NCBI GenBank assembly: GCA_016927835.1
Contig: JAFGMA010000045.1
Coordinates: forward strand, 1-64,000
Length of the DNA stretch: 64,000 nt
Reading direction: 5' to 3'
Source: Candidatus Zhuqueibacterota bacterium
Lineage (GTDB): Bacteria > Zhuqueibacterota > Zhuqueibacteria > Thermofontimicrobiales > Sulfurfontimicrobiaceae
Part shown: piece after piece, positions 30,355-39,301 of the stretch
How the letters are laid out: every line of letters begins with the position of its first letter
Numbering within the stretch: the first letter of the stretch is position 1
Position numbers and translations under genes: made by a program
Notes under the pieces: generated by a model
What the model was told of the DNA's origin: nothing
What the model saw: only the letters and a program-made list of their open reading frames with translations
The model's database searches: none

Positions 30355-33300
30355 ATGATAATTCAAATAAAATCTAACTATATATCTATTTTCATACTGG
30401 CTTTTTTGCTCGTTCTCGGCAGCGGTTCCCTGTTGGCGCAAGGCGTACCCTTGATTGGCGAGCAAAAAATACCGGATGATCCACCCGCAGAGACAACCGC
30501 CCGACGCTGGTGGTATATGGACGGGAATCGCGTCTGGATGAAATTTTTCAACGACGGCATGCTCGGTGACCATCCAGATCCGTTGGCATCGATTTGGCCT
30601 AAAGGCTCGGGTTTGGATATGAATGACGGTCTGGCGGTTATGGTAAGTGCCAGGATAGCGGTCGACCGCGATGGGATTCCGCTGCTGGACGCCGTCAGCT
30701 TCAATCCTGCCCAGGGCGATACCTTTTTGTATTTTTGCCAGACGTATTACAGGGAAGATATGGACATCGATCCCACCGGACAATTCAATTGGGGTTTTTA
30801 CCCGGTCCGCGGTTATCTGAATCTGGATCAGGAAAAACCGGCGATCAGCAACGATTCGAATTCATGGCCTCTCGGCGGTTGGCCCGATGCCCCTGATTTC
30901 ACGGATCCCGATGGTAATACCGAGTGGAATGGCTACTTCGGTCGGGGCAAAACCAACGCGGATGTTGAATCATATTTTGTCACCAACGATGCCTGGGATT
31001 TGGAATATCAGCAACCGGAGATGAAAATCCACTTTTATCCCCGGCCCGGTGATTTGATCGCCGACGGGCGCTATCACTGGGGCGGCATCGGCGCACGTAT
31101 CGGCGCGCGCTTGTTTCAATGGTCCCATCCGTTGGCTCAGGATTGTATCTTCATTCATTATGATGTCGCCAATATTTCAGATTATAATCATGATAATATT
31201 GTGCTCGCCTTTTATATCGATAGCGGAATTGGCGACGATCCGCAGGATGATTACAGTTACATGGATAAAACCCTGGATATGTCCTGGATTTTTGATAGCG
31301 ATGGCTTAGGTGAAGGAAACGTGCCGGTGGGTATCATGGCATTTGCGTTTCTGGAAAGCCCGGGTATTCCTTATGATAATGAAGATAATGACGACGATGG
31401 CATTATCGATGAAGATCGGGGACCTAATCCGGGCGTTTGGACCGAAAATCCGCTCGAAGGACCCAATGGGACTCTGATTGATCAGGCAAAATTCGAATTC
31501 TATTATTCACCGAGAAAAGTCGGACCCCACTGGACTGGTGACGAAAACCAGAACTGGCGCGCCTGGCAGGATCTGGATGGCGATGGCATCTTCAATCCAT
31601 CCAAAGATGAGATCGGTGATGATGTGGGAGCTGATGGTGTAGGTCCGCAGGATCCCAACTACTATGGCGCGGATGAAGATGGTACCGAAGCCAACGGAAT
31701 CCCGGATGACGGCGAACCCGAATTCGGACGCACCGATAAAGACGAATCCGATCAAATCGGTCTAACGTCATTCCAGGCGTGGAGCCGTCAAACAGGAAAT
31801 GCACCGTGGTACAGAATGTTTTGCAACGATAGCACGTTTTATGAATTAACCGCAAATTATGAATTCAATCCGAATTTTACTGAAGTCGGGAACGTCCTGA
31901 ATGTATTTGCATCAGGACCCATTCCTCTGAAAAACTGGACCAAAGAGCGTTTCTCCCTGGCTGAGTTGCATTCCTGGGATAGACCGATTGATGATCAGGT
32001 TAACTGGTCTGCCCCGGCATTATTTCAATTGAAAAAAACCGTTCAAAGAATTTATAATGCCAATTATCGCTTCGCAAAGCCGCCCGACAGACCGGTGCTC
32101 AAGGCGATCCCCGGCGATGGCATGGTGACGTTATCCTGGGGCAATATCGCTGAAAAATCTAAAGAACCCTTCTATAACTATATCGAAGATTTTGAAGGCT
32201 ATAAAATCATCAAATCCACCGAACCTTATTTTGAAGATGCGCGAGTTATCACCGATGGCTATGGCAGTCAGATCTTTTTAAAACCGATCGCGCAATATGA
32301 TAAAATTGACGATATTAAGGGCTTTGCCGACTGGGCGGTCTATAATGGCGTATCGTTTTATCTGGGTGAGGATACCGGCTTAAGGCACTCCTACGTCGAT
32401 CGCAACGTAACGAACGGGCGAACATATTATTATGCAGTAGTGGCTTATGACTTTGGATGGGAGAAAGACGGCTTGTCCCCCAGTGAAAATACCGCTACTA
32501 TAACCCTGAACCAGGCTGATAGTGTCGTATTCATCGACCGCAACTGTGCCATGGTGACACCGCGCGCGTATGCTGCCGGCTATATCAGAAGCGAAAAACA
32601 TGAAGAAGGTTGGCTCTCAAAACAAGGGACAGGACTTGTACAACTGGATTTGATCGAACCCGACCAATTCAAGGGCGGACACGAATACCTGCTGAAATTT
32701 GATGTACAAACAACCGCTTATGATCCCGAAAAAGCAAGAACCCTTTATCGCTTGTCGGACGATAAAGTATATTCCTATTACAATTCAGGCTATTTCGTAA
32801 TAGATGTCACCGATTCGTCGCTGTTGGATACAGTGCTCTTCGAACCGCTGGCAGACGATGAAGCCAAGTTCGAATCCCCAATGTTCGACGGCATGCGACT
32901 ACGGGTACAAAACGATATTGAACCCAAATACCAGGGAAAAGCCTGGGAAGATTCTGATGATAATAAGGTGCTCGTAAGCGTGCAAACCAATAATATCAGC
33001 GATGCGCCATGGGACTTCAGTCTGCATTTCGTAGAAGACTCGGTCTATACGACGCCGCTGGTTAATACCGGACCGGGCGGATATTTCCTGCCTAATATGA
33101 AGATAAATGTATTTGCTTTAAATCATAACTTCTTCCATAAAATATTTAACGGGACCGACTCAGTGATGGTCCCGGATACGGCTGCTGTGATTGTCGTAGA
33201 CGCTGACACTAACGGTCATTACGAGTTGAAGCCTGAAACTCCGAGTTCTGATTATTTCATCATCGGCGAATACACCACAAGATACAGAAAGGCATGGGGA

Positions 33301-33789
33301 AGCAGATCGGATAAAGACCTGGTTAGCTACGCCTACACCGTAAAATTTCCGGGACGCCTGCCCCGGGTTGGATCCGTGCTGAACATCTATACCCGGCGCC
33401 CGTTCACGCCGACAGACGCTTACAAATTCTCCCTGACCGAAGGCGCGCAATTCGATATGGCGACAGCAAAATTCGGATTGAATAATATAAAAGTGGTACC
33501 CAATCCTTATATTGCCACAAACCTGATGGAGCCCAAAGTCAGGCAGGGCTTGAATCAGCGAAGGCGCTTGATGTTCACTCATCTACCTGCCAAATGCAAG
33601 ATCAGCATTTACACAGTCAGTGGTTATCTGGTTGATGAAATCGACGTCGATAACGTGGTCGATGACGGGCATGCTATGTGGGATATGCTGACCAGAGAGG
33701 GGCTGGAACTCTCTTATGGGCTTTATATTTATCGCGTTGATGCACCGGGCATTGGTGAGATAATGGGAAAATTTGCTGTCGTAAAATAA
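30355..33789 (+). CDS. Large acidic secreted protein with Asp-rich (EF-hand/thrombospondin-3-like) segments, fibronectin-like region and C-terminal sorting-like domain
   Basis: Signal peptide; DNEDNDDDGIIDEDRGP, DLDGDGIFNPSKDEIGDD, DEDGTEANGIPDDGEPEF; C-term IKVVPNPYIA...YGLYIYRVDAPGIGEIMGKFAVVK. Confidence 0.7.
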   Translation: MIIQIKSNYISIFILAFLLVLGSGSLLAQGVPLIGEQKIPDDPPAETTARRWWYMDGNRVWMKFFNDGMLGDHPDPLASIWPKGSGLDMNDGLAVMVSARIAVDRDGIPLLDAVSFNPAQGDTFLYFCQTYYREDMDIDPTGQFNWGFYPVRGYLNLDQEKPAISNDSNSWPLGGWPDAPDFTDPDGNTEWNGYFGRGKTNADVESYFVTNDAWDLEYQQPEMKIHFYPRPGDLIADGRYHWGGIGARIGARLFQWSHPLAQDCIFIHYDVANISDYNHDNIVLAFYIDSGIGDDPQDDYSYMDKTLDMSWIFDSDGLGEGNVPVGIMAFAFLESPGIPYDNEDNDDDGIIDEDRGPNPGVWTENPLEGPNGTLIDQAKFEFYYSPRKVGPHWTGDENQNWRAWQDLDGDGIFNPSKDEIGDDVGADGVGPQDPNYYGADEDGTEANGIPDDGEPEFGRTDKDESDQIGLTSFQAWSRQTGNAPWYRMFCNDSTFYELTANYEFNPNFTEVGNVLNVFASGPIPLKNWTKERFSLAELHSWDRPIDDQVNWSAPALFQLKKTVQRIYNANYRFAKPPDRPVLKAIPGDGMVTLSWGNIAEKSKEPFYNYIEDFEGYKIIKSTEPYFEDARVITDGYGSQIFLKPIAQYDKIDDIKGFADWAVYNGVSFYLGEDTGLRHSYVDRNVTNGRTYYYAVVAYDFGWEKDGLSPSENTATITLNQADSVVFIDRNCAMVTPRAYAAGYIRSEKHEEGWLSKQGTGLVQLDLIEPDQFKGGHEYLLKFDVQTTAYDPEKARTLYRLSDDKVYSYYNSGYFVIDVTDSSLLDTVLFEPLADDEAKFESPMFDGMRLRVQNDIEPKYQGKAWEDSDDNKVLVSVQTNNISDAPWDFSLHFVEDSVYTTPLVNTGPGGYFLPNMKINVFALNHNFFHKIFNGTDSVMVPDTAAVIVVDADTNGHYELKPETPSSDYFIIGEYTTRYRKAWGSRSDKDLVSYAYTVKFPGRLPRVGSVLNIYTRRPFTPTDAYKFSLTEGAQFDMATAKFGLNNIKVVPNPYIATNLMEPKVRQGLNQRRRLMFTHLPAKCKISIYTVSGYLVDEIDVDNVVDDGHAMWDMLTREGLELSYGLYIYRVDAPGIGEIMGKFAVVK

Positions 33790-33798
33790 AATCTATAG

Positions 33799-33894
33799 CC
33801 TCCCGCAGTTCTGCTTCTGATGTGAAGACGGTGCAGTTGGTTGGTTTCAATTTCTTTCGGTTTCAGGCTTGCTTTGTATTTTAACGCTGCGGGA
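33799..33894. repeat. Inverted repeat enclosing about 76 nt between genes
   Basis: CCTCCCGCAG (33799-33808) / CTGCGGGAGG (33885-33894), perfect 10 bp, followed by TATTTT. Confidence 0.5.
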
Positions 33895-34041
33895 GGTATT
33901 TTAAAAATTGCCCGAAATGATATGCGCTTGAATTCAAGGCGCTGCATTGAAAGCAGAAAAAATGTCAGCGACGGACTGCACTGAATTTTGCATATTCTCA
34001 GATTGTTCTTTTGCCTTTAATTCAAATACAAGAAGGGAATT

Positions 34042-35115
34042 GTGATGAATAATAAACCTGTTTTTAAAATCGTGATTGCGTTGCTTATTTTCAGCTTTGC
34101 CCAATCTGATGCTATAAGCAAAGATAAGCCGGTGAAAATGGGAACGACAGCCGCAAGCTTCCTCGAGATCGGCGTGGGAAGCGCCGCTGTAGGAATGGGT
34201 AGCGCCTATACGACGATGTGTGAGGATTTGAGCGCAATCTATTGGAACCCATCTAAATTGGCACACATCCGGCAAATCGAAGGCATGTTTATGCATCAAC
34301 CGTGGCTGGTTGATATCAATTTCAGCTTTCTGGGGGGCGCGCTGCCCTTGCCCGGCATCGGCGTCGTCGGATTAGGCGTAACCATGCTGAATTCAGGCGA
34401 TATTGAGGAAACCACACTCGATTTTCAGGATGGCACCGGCTCCTATTATGATTGCTCCGATATAGCGCTCAGCTTGTGCTTTGCACGGGAAATGACCGAC
34501 AACTTTTCTGTGGGTTTCGCCGGGAAATATATCACCCAGCGCATCTCTACCATGAAAGCCTCCGCTCTGGCAATCGATATGGGTGTGTATGTGGTAACTC
34601 CGTTTTTCGCTCGCCCCGATGGTAATGTAAAAGGTATGCAAATCGGGATGTGTATTTCTAATTATGGCGGAAAAATGAGAATGCTCGGAGATGATACTTA
34701 TATTGCCGTCGATCCGGATCTGAATAATGGCGGCAACAATGAACTCATCGAAGCTGATTATCGGACTCAGGCGTACAACCTCCCCTCAGTTTTCAGGGTG
34801 GGAATTGCGTATGACTTTTTTAACACCACCCACAATCGGGTCACCTTCGCTGCCGATGCTCTCCACCCCAACAATAACTATGAATACATTAATACGGGCT
34901 TGCAGTATCAGCTTTCGATGTGGGACGGATTGGTGCTAAAACTGAGAGGCGGGTACAAAACGCTCTTTCTCGAAGATTCCATGCAGGGGCTGGCACTGGG
35001 ATTCGGACTGAAATACAGGCTGAGGGGGATGGCTGGTTTCCGGTTCGACTATGCGTTTAGCGACATGAACGAGCTCGGAAAAGTGAGTAGCTATACGCTT
35101 TCGCTGATTTTTTAA
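34042..35115 (+). CDS. PorV/PorQ-family outer-membrane beta-barrel protein
   Basis: MGTTAASFLEIGVGSAAVGMGSAYTTMCEDLSAIYWNPSKLAHI; beta-barrel pattern through C-terminal SYTLSLIF. Confidence 0.85.
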   Translation: MMNNKPVFKIVIALLIFSFAQSDAISKDKPVKMGTTAASFLEIGVGSAAVGMGSAYTTMCEDLSAIYWNPSKLAHIRQIEGMFMHQPWLVDINFSFLGGALPLPGIGVVGLGVTMLNSGDIEETTLDFQDGTGSYYDCSDIALSLCFAREMTDNFSVGFAGKYITQRISTMKASALAIDMGVYVVTPFFARPDGNVKGMQIGMCISNYGGKMRMLGDDTYIAVDPDLNNGGNNELIEADYRTQAYNLPSVFRVGIAYDFFNTTHNRVTFAADALHPNNNYEYINTGLQYQLSMWDGLVLKLRGGYKTLFLEDSMQGLALGFGLKYRLRGMAGFRFDYAFSDMNELGKVSSYTLSLIF

Positions 35116-35129
35116 AATCTGATCGGTAT

Positions 35130-36605
35130 ATGAAAAATTCTATCAGTAAATTCATGATTTTTATTATCGGCTGCCTTGCGCTCTCCAATTGCTCAAACGA
35201 TTCATCTGTGCAGGAGCAGCGGAAAAGCCGTATTCTGGCGATTATCGCCGACGACACCTTGTATGTGGATGATTTCATCAAGCGCTGCGAATATACACCT
35301 CGACCGAATTATTGCCAGGAAGACGGCTATCATGACAAGAATATCTGCCTGAATTCGCTGATCGCCGAGAAAGTATTTGCGCTGGAAGCAGGCGCTCATA
35401 ATCCCCTGACCCGGCAAAAGGCTTTCCAGGCGCGGCTTAAAGGCATAAAAGAGCAATTGATGCGCGAACAACTCGTTAACGATATGGTCATCGAACAAAT
35501 CAAAATACCGGAGGAGGAAATTCAGGCAGCATACCTCCACTCCCGGAAAACCGTGCATACACAGGCGATCTTCATCCCCGAAACCTGTGATGCAACCGTC
35601 ATTTACCGCGACGCCCGGAATGGGATGCCACTCGATGAACTTGCCCGTAAATATGCCGGTGTGTCCGAGCCCATAAAAAATGACATCAAATGGGGACACA
35701 TTGATGAGGCTGCCCAAAATGCGATTTTTGCCGATAGCGTCAAGCAGGGAACCATCCTGCACCCGACGAAAATTGAAGGCGGCTTTCGAATGATTAAAAT
35801 CACCGGATGGACCGAAGAGATCGAAATGAGTTCGATGAATCGTAACCAGCAAATGGAGAACATAAAAAAGCGGTTGATGGACTTTTACATTAAAAAATCG
35901 TATCAGGAATTCGCTCAAAATGTCATGAAAGGCAAGCGCCTCGATTTTTACCCGCAAGGCTGGCACAAGCTTGTGAATGCACTGCAACCGCTATATGCTG
36001 AAAATACGTCCCGACTGCCAGAAAATAATTCGAAAACCGGCAATATGGAAAACGCCATGCAGCTTTCAGCATCAGAAGGCTCAATGCCGCTTTTGAAGAT
36101 TGATGATGATGTTTGGACCATTCAGGATTTTTATGATGCTATTTTGGTTCATCCGCTCGAAATAAGCCAGAGAGCAATCACAGCGGAAAATTTTCAGCAA
36201 CGCTTACGGGCTGCTATCGCCAGTCTGATGACCGATACGTATCTCACTGAGTTGGCTTATCAAAAGCATTACGATGAAGCGTACACCGTCAACCATACTC
36301 TTAAGCAGTGGAAAATCCATTATCTTTTTCAGTATCATCGGGATGAACATCTGAAAAAACAGGGTTTCACCGGATCGATTACGAAAGATTTTTTCGACGC
36401 TTATGATAACTACCTCACACCCTATTTTGAGACCCTGAAAGCGAAATACGACGTCAGTATCAGGTTTAACATCGAGGCACTCAAAAAAGTCGAACTGACT
36501 CGCATCCCGCTGATGACACACAAAACCAAGGGACCATATCAGCAGGTTGTTCCGCCGTTTCCGTTGGTAACGAATTCTGTAAAAGCAAATTACAAACGAA
36601 TGTAA
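35130..36605 (+). CDS. SurA/PrsA-like peptidyl-prolyl isomerase lipoprotein (parvulin-like)
   Basis: Lipobox IGCLALSNC; VDDFIKRCEYTPRPNY...IPEEEIQAAYLHSRKTVHTQAIFI...GMPLDELARKYAGVSEPIKNDIKWGHID. Confidence 0.6.
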   Translation: MKNSISKFMIFIIGCLALSNCSNDSSVQEQRKSRILAIIADDTLYVDDFIKRCEYTPRPNYCQEDGYHDKNICLNSLIAEKVFALEAGAHNPLTRQKAFQARLKGIKEQLMREQLVNDMVIEQIKIPEEEIQAAYLHSRKTVHTQAIFIPETCDATVIYRDARNGMPLDELARKYAGVSEPIKNDIKWGHIDEAAQNAIFADSVKQGTILHPTKIEGGFRMIKITGWTEEIEMSSMNRNQQMENIKKRLMDFYIKKSYQEFAQNVMKGKRLDFYPQGWHKLVNALQPLYAENTSRLPENNSKTGNMENAMQLSASEGSMPLLKIDDDVWTIQDFYDAILVHPLEISQRAITAENFQQRLRAAIASLMTDTYLTELAYQKHYDEAYTVNHTLKQWKIHYLFQYHRDEHLKKQGFTGSITKDFFDAYDNYLTPYFETLKAKYDVSIRFNIEALKKVELTRIPLMTHKTKGPYQQVVPPFPLVTNSVKANYKRM

Positions 36606-36850
36606 AAAGCCATCGAAGTAATAACTCATTTTCTGTTTTCTGCTTGGAGACTGATATCATAATTCTGAATACAGATTCGCCATCAGCATAACCTGAAAAA
36701 AGCGATACATTTTCCACACGGCATTTCACGAAGGGAGGTGATCTACTTAAAACTCCAAAGCATTTTTACTAACTCATTGCTACACAACCTTTTTTAATAG
36801 GGCGTCACAAGACGTTAAAAAAAGACAAGTACTTACCACCCTTGACAGCC

Positions 36851-36902
36851 GTGCTTAATTAAGGCAACACTTTGTTAATACAGAATAAAAGCAATTAAGC
36901 AC
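36851..36902. promoter_or_regulatory. Perfect 10-bp inverted repeat flanking a 32-nt segment
   Basis: GTGCTTAATT (36851-36860) / AATTAAGCAC (36893-36902), about 100 nt upstream of ATG 37002. Confidence 0.45.
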
Positions 36903-37001
36903 AATCTGAAATATCCCGGAACAGAGGGATTCGTAATACTTCGAATCAAGGTTCTGAGTTTTGTGAAACCCTGTAATCCTTAAATTCCTGGAGGAATCAT
37001 T

Positions 37002-39071
37002 ATGAAACGTCTAATGTTAGTTCTTGCCGTTTTATTAGTTTTCACCGTCTCCGCTTTTGCGCAGTTGTGGGATTATGTGCTTACCGGTGACGCAATGCCA
37101 ACAAAATTCTGGCGCTATGAAGGTTTTGACAACTGGGCTGAATGGTCGTTTGCTGATTCTGCCGGCGAACGGATGGATTTTGTATTTAAAGTTGCAACCG
37201 ATCCGGATGATCCTGCAAATAACGTGCTTCAGTGCGTGGATCTGTATAACCTCGGTGAAAACGTTTCGATGGCGATCATGACCGGTGATCGTCTGGCAGA
37301 AAAATCTTATGATAAAGCTACCTTCCTGTTCCGTGCGCGCTGCATCAAACCGGAAGAAGTTCCTGATAGCCTGGAAGTGGATGTCCAAAAATGCCGCCGA
37401 TATCTCGGTTGGGATATCTGGGTCGGCGGGACCTTTTTCCAGATTCAGTTTGAAACCGGCGAAGACAGTCAGGATGAATACCCCAACTGGATCCGCGCGG
37501 CACGGATGTGGTCAGATTCAGCACGCACCCGAAATGACGTGGTCGATAAATTCGCCTGGAATACATTCCGATTCACCGCTGAAGTCAACGACGACAGCAT
37601 GGGCATCGAGGTAAAAGGTTACCTGAATGAGGATCCCGAACCGATTCTATCTGGCTATTACAAGGAATCGTATAATGCAGAAGACACCCAAACCGCTTTC
37701 TTCTTCGGCGACGATCGCACCAGCGGTTGGAATATTAATGAACTCGGTGTGAGCAATGGCGGCGCCAAAGCATGGTTCGACTGGGTTGCAGTCGCCTGGG
37801 GTGAAATTCTTCCCCCGGGAACGCCTCTGCCATTAAACGTGAAAGCCGACGGACCTGATGGAAATCCTGCACCCAATGAAGGCTGGGTATGGCTGTTCGA
37901 CGGCAGCGAAAACCTGATTGAAGGCGCAACCAACAGCTATACGCGTATCGCTATTTCGAATGAATTCCCTGGCTGGGATGTCGGCAATTCATACAATAAT
38001 AGTTTCATGTATTATTACAAGGAACCCGTAGCAATCGAATTGCTATACAATTCCATGTGCTACCATGTTGAAGATGTCGATGTGCCGGGAAACGCCGTTC
38101 TTGAAATCGTAGATGATACAGATCTGAATCCTGTTTCCTTCGTTATAGGACCCTATACCAAAGGCGAGTTCTCTACCGATCAAGGAACCGTGCTCTGGCG
38201 TGCCCGCAACCTGACTGAAGAAGAAGGCGTCCGTGGCAGAAGAGGCTGGGCATCCACGGCGAATGTGCCCGGATTTGCTTTCGGCGATATCAAAGCTGAG
38301 TCTGGGTATCGGGGCAGTGATGGTCTGCGTCCCTGCACCATTGAATTTTTCCATAACTCCACCAATTCAACCGGGCGGTATCCCTTTACGGTTGTCGAAG
38401 ATGTTTATGTACCAAATGCATGGCTGTCATCCATTGGCGGCACTATGGATGCTTTCGAATGGCACACGTATCGGATGACCTGGGATCGCAGCCTGCCGGA
38501 TTCAGTCTGCTGCAAGCTCTATGTAGATGAAAATCCGATTCCGGCGCTGGAAAATCAACCCTGGCCCGCCGATCCGTCTCCTGAAGAATTTGGCTTCCTG
38601 TTTGGCGATCAACGTACAAATAACATCGGCTACGATGAAACCGGCGCATCGGATGGTAAAACCGGTCAGGCATGGGACTATGTCGCGGTCAATTTGGGAA
38701 ATGCCTATGCACCTGGTGATGGCGATATCCCTGAAGGATTGATCGTCGATAAGATCACCTCGGTTGAATCAGAAAATGGAATGTCAGTCGAGAAGTTCGC
38801 ACTTATGCAGAACTACCCGAACCCATTCAACCCGGCAACCACCATTCGCTACAGCCTGGATAATGAAGTTCAGGTTGAATTGAGCGTTTTCAACGTACTG
38901 GGTAAAAAAGTCAAAATCCTGGTGAATGCTAAAAAATCCGCTGGTTACCATACGCTGGAATGGGATGGCACCGACTTGAACGGAAACCGTGTCGGATCGG
39001 GTGTCTATTATCTCAAATTGAAAATCGCTGAAGGCAATAGTGAAATCCGCAAGATGGTGATGATGAAGTAA
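37002..39071 (+). CDS. Secreted protein of unknown function with C-terminal T9SS-type sorting domain
   Basis: SD TGGAGG; signal peptide; FALMQNYPNPFNPATTIRYSLDNEVQVELSVFNVLGKKVK...GVYYLKLKIAEGNSEIRKMVMMK. Confidence 0.78.
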   Translation: MKRLMLVLAVLLVFTVSAFAQLWDYVLTGDAMPTKFWRYEGFDNWAEWSFADSAGERMDFVFKVATDPDDPANNVLQCVDLYNLGENVSMAIMTGDRLAEKSYDKATFLFRARCIKPEEVPDSLEVDVQKCRRYLGWDIWVGGTFFQIQFETGEDSQDEYPNWIRAARMWSDSARTRNDVVDKFAWNTFRFTAEVNDDSMGIEVKGYLNEDPEPILSGYYKESYNAEDTQTAFFFGDDRTSGWNINELGVSNGGAKAWFDWVAVAWGEILPPGTPLPLNVKADGPDGNPAPNEGWVWLFDGSENLIEGATNSYTRIAISNEFPGWDVGNSYNNSFMYYYKEPVAIELLYNSMCYHVEDVDVPGNAVLEIVDDTDLNPVSFVIGPYTKGEFSTDQGTVLWRARNLTEEEGVRGRRGWASTANVPGFAFGDIKAESGYRGSDGLRPCTIEFFHNSTNSTGRYPFTVVEDVYVPNAWLSSIGGTMDAFEWHTYRMTWDRSLPDSVCCKLYVDENPIPALENQPWPADPSPEEFGFLFGDQRTNNIGYDETGASDGKTGQAWDYVAVNLGNAYAPGDGDIPEGLIVDKITSVESENGMSVEKFALMQNYPNPFNPATTIRYSLDNEVQVELSVFNVLGKKVKILVNAKKSAGYHTLEWDGTDLNGNRVGSGVYYLKLKIAEGNSEIRKMVMMK

Positions 39072-39170
39072 CAATGCAGCAATGTTTGAAAGCACAGGAT
39101 AGTCTACTCAATGCGTTCTGCGCTTTCGAGATTCATGCTCATGCCTGAGCGTTTTCAATTCATCAGGATT

Positions 39171-39222
39171 AGAACCTCTCACAAAATGCCATTTTCAGGA
39201 TGATGTGAGAGGTTCTTTTTAT
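39171..39222 (+). terminator. Strong intrinsic terminator
   Basis: AGAACCTCTCAC / GTGAGAGGTTCT perfect 12-bp stem followed by TTTTTAT. Confidence 0.82.
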
Positions 39223-39301
39223 ATCCTGCCGCCAAACCAGACTTTGCTTTGAAGCAGACAGGATTGCCAGTTGCAGATGACTGTAAAAAGAAAGGAATGC
39301 T

